Shown here piece by piece: positions 62,849-64,000 of a stretch of DNA of 64,000 bases (position 1 is the stretch's first letter; every line of letters starts with the position of its first letter). The stretch spans positions 1 through 64,000 of the forward strand of contig JBOFRL010000018.1 in assembly GCA_051650965.1 (NCBI GenBank), read 5' to 3'. The position numbers and the translations under genes are program-made. The notes under the pieces are model-generated. The model worked only from the letters and a program-made list of their open reading frames with translations. It had not been told where the DNA came from and made no database searches. The stretch comes from Enterovibrio sp051650965 (GTDB lineage Bacteria; Pseudomonadota; Gammaproteobacteria; Enterobacterales; Vibrionaceae).

Positions 62849-63520
62849 ATGAAGCGAGTACTGATCACCGGAGCGCATTTAGAGGTTTGCTTTGAGCTGG
62901 CGCAAGGTTATGCGTGCGATGGATGGAAAGTGTATGTGTGCGGGAAACAAAACGCAGCCTTAGCTTATTTAATTGAGCAATTTCAAGACATTACTTTCAT
63001 CGCGTATGATAAAAACTGCGAGCTGCGGCTAAATCAGCTTGCCCCCTTTGATCTGATGATCTTAAGCACGCCGTCTTCAGCCACACACAATGAAAACGCG
63101 CAGGCCGAGCAAAATGCCGCGTACGCAGGCTATCAAAATATTTATCACTGCATTGATGCGCTAAAAGACAATTTTAAAGCGGGCAGCCAGCTGGCCATTT
63201 TGCACTCCAGCGACTTTGCGCCGCACGGCAGCAATAATAGCGATATCTCGACAGCGCTTGCGCGCTTTGTTAGCCCCATCTTTGCAGAATTACGCGCCAA
63301 AAAAGTCTTTTTCACCCTCATCACCGTTGATTTTTCCCAATACGCTCTTGATAAAAGACAGCCAGCTTTTGAGCGCACTGCGCAGATCATTCGCAAAGGT
63401 TTAATTAAAAGAAAAATGGCTATTCATGTGCCAATTAAATGGAAAACCTCTTTAAAAGCCATATTTATTCTATTACTTTTCCCTGAGCAAAAATTAGTTA
63501 ATGCTTTAGAGAAAAAATAA
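62849..63520 (+). CDS. Second degenerate SDR-fold protein
   Basis: The start at ATG 62849 (AAAAAGG upstream) gives 223 aa. MKRVLITGAHLEV..ELAQGYACDGWKV is an SDR Rossmann beginning, but the TGxxxGIG loop is TGAHLEVC and no YxxxK triad is visible. The region where it is expected reads SSDFAPHGSNNSDIST. I recall intact relatives near photolyase genes in vibrios. It is probably not a working dehydrogenase. An extension to 62792 would add 19 unlike residues. Its role is unknown. Confidence 0.75.
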   Translation: MKRVLITGAHLEVCFELAQGYACDGWKVYVCGKQNAALAYLIEQFQDITFIAYDKNCELRLNQLAPFDLMILSTPSSATHNENAQAEQNAAYAGYQNIYHCIDALKDNFKAGSQLAILHSSDFAPHGSNNSDISTALARFVSPIFAELRAKKVFFTLITVDFSQYALDKRQPAFERTAQIIRKGLIKRKMAIHVPIKWKTSLKAIFILLLFPEQKLVNALEKK

Positions 63521-63842
63521 TATCTATTCTCGAGTTTTCTCATTATCATATGTCCAACCCCATTCTTTATTTCAAACAAAAATAAAGAAATGCGAATTTG
63601 CTGCCAGTTTGAACATGACTAAGCAAATTTCTCTTTTATTGCGCAAATTTATTTGTTATTAAACTGTAGAAAATCCATAGCAATTAAAAACAAATTGTAA
63701 CCGTTTGCTGGCCAATAAAAAATTGTTTTACCTTAACAGTGAACCTATTAGATATTTACTGCTGGGGTTTTTCATTTTTTGAAATTAAGGAAGCACCAAC
63801 TTCAATATATTATATTTTTTAATTTTAAAGTAAGGAGTTGTA
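63521..63842. other. AT-rich intergenic region before the last gene
   Basis: 322 bp, AT-rich, with no gene and no clear terminator or operator. AAGGAG at 63832-63837 is the ribosome site for the following start. Confidence 0.45.
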
Positions 63843-64000
63843 ATGTTACTTAATGTTTCGCTAAAAATTAAGTTATTTAACAAGCTATTTTTATTATTGG
63901 CACTTTTCTGGTTCCCAACGCAAAATATTTTCGCTAAAGAAAGCGACTATTGGAATGATTGGAATTTAGTTGGTAGTGCCAGTTATAAATGGGGCTTGCG
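63843..64000 (+). CDS. Secreted protein, N-terminal part (possible chalcone isomerase-like)
   Basis: ATG 63843 follows AAGGAG and opens a frame that runs off the window (52 codons). A signal peptide (about 1-31, ...NIFA) is followed by KESDYWNDWNLVGSASYKWGL. The W..VG.A.Y.WG pattern at the mature start recalls small periplasmic chalcone isomerase-like proteins of gammaproteobacteria that lie with SDR and photolyase genes. With only 20 mature residues visible, the family is tentative. Confidence 0.5.
   Translation, partial: MLLNVSLKIKLFNKLFLLLALFWFPTQNIFAKESDYWNDWNLVGSASYKWGL

Noticed and set aside
1..64000. CRISPR array, prophage or complete secretion system
   Set aside because: No regularly spaced repeats, phage structural genes or secretion machinery were found on either strand.

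Overview
The window is a mostly chromosomal stretch of a gammaproteobacterium with moderate GC (mid-40s % by eye, not computed). Several gene pairs match enterobacterial, vibrio or aeromonad order: tandem tRNA-Val(GAC) genes, uvrY-uvrC-pgsA, sohB near topA, thrS-infC-rpmI-rplT with an AUU start for infC, rsuA-bcr, fruB-fruK-fruA, divergent pncB/pepN, btuC-btuD, nrdD-nrdG and ahpC-ahpF. I cannot name the genus from sequence alone. Two large secreted GH18 chitinases point to a chitin-using (aquatic or arthropod-associated) lifestyle. Two eukaryote-like proteins without signal peptides suggest host interaction.

Layout. 1-1.6 kb: the right end of an IS66-family element, followed directly by an effector-like protein tyrosine phosphatase whose 5' end the element appears to have replaced. 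1.8-5.4 kb: two identical tRNA-Val genes, then uvrY, uvrC, pgsA. 5.4-10 kb (minus strand): grxA, a META-domain lipoprotein, a YccS-like membrane protein, a decayed SDR-fold protein and a VC2046-like protein. 10.3-14.9 kb: sohB, a DUF805 protein, topA. 15-18.2 kb (minus): a chemoreceptor and miaE. 18.5-24.7 kb: a chitinase, then the thrS-infC-rpmI-rplT translation operon. 24.9-29.4 kb: an accessory insert holding a 1215-aa multi-module protein and a DUF2786 protein, placed between rplT and rplY. 29.5-38 kb: rplY, rsuA-bcr, a small lipoprotein, the fructose PTS operon, pncB. 38.3-47 kb: pepN, a DUF2835 protein, btuCD, hrpA. 47-53 kb (minus): ddl, a second chitinase, a DUF368 lipid-carrier transporter. 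53-61 kb: nrdDG, ahpC, ahpF, an SbmA-like transporter, phrB. 61-64 kb: a periplasmic AstE/AspA-type metallohydrolase (minus), a second decayed SDR-fold protein and the start of a secreted protein cut by the window edge.

The most notable item is the 1215-aa protein at 24872-28519. It has three copies of a papain-like Cys...His...Asp/Asn arrangement with nearly invariant spacing (C108/H200/D217, C715/H808/N825, C976/H1070/N1087). A fourth, degenerate module lies around residues 410-620. An excellent ubiquitin-interacting-motif match sits at residues 358-373. No signal peptide is visible. I infer a candidate ubiquitin-directed effector of a type I do not recognise; the enzymatic assignment is unproven.

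Visible regulation includes tandem NrdR-box-like sites 31 bp apart before nrdD, the AUU start of infC, a long hairpin between infC and rpmI where L20 control acts in relatives, an inverted repeat before the first chitinase, and clear intrinsic terminators after most operons.
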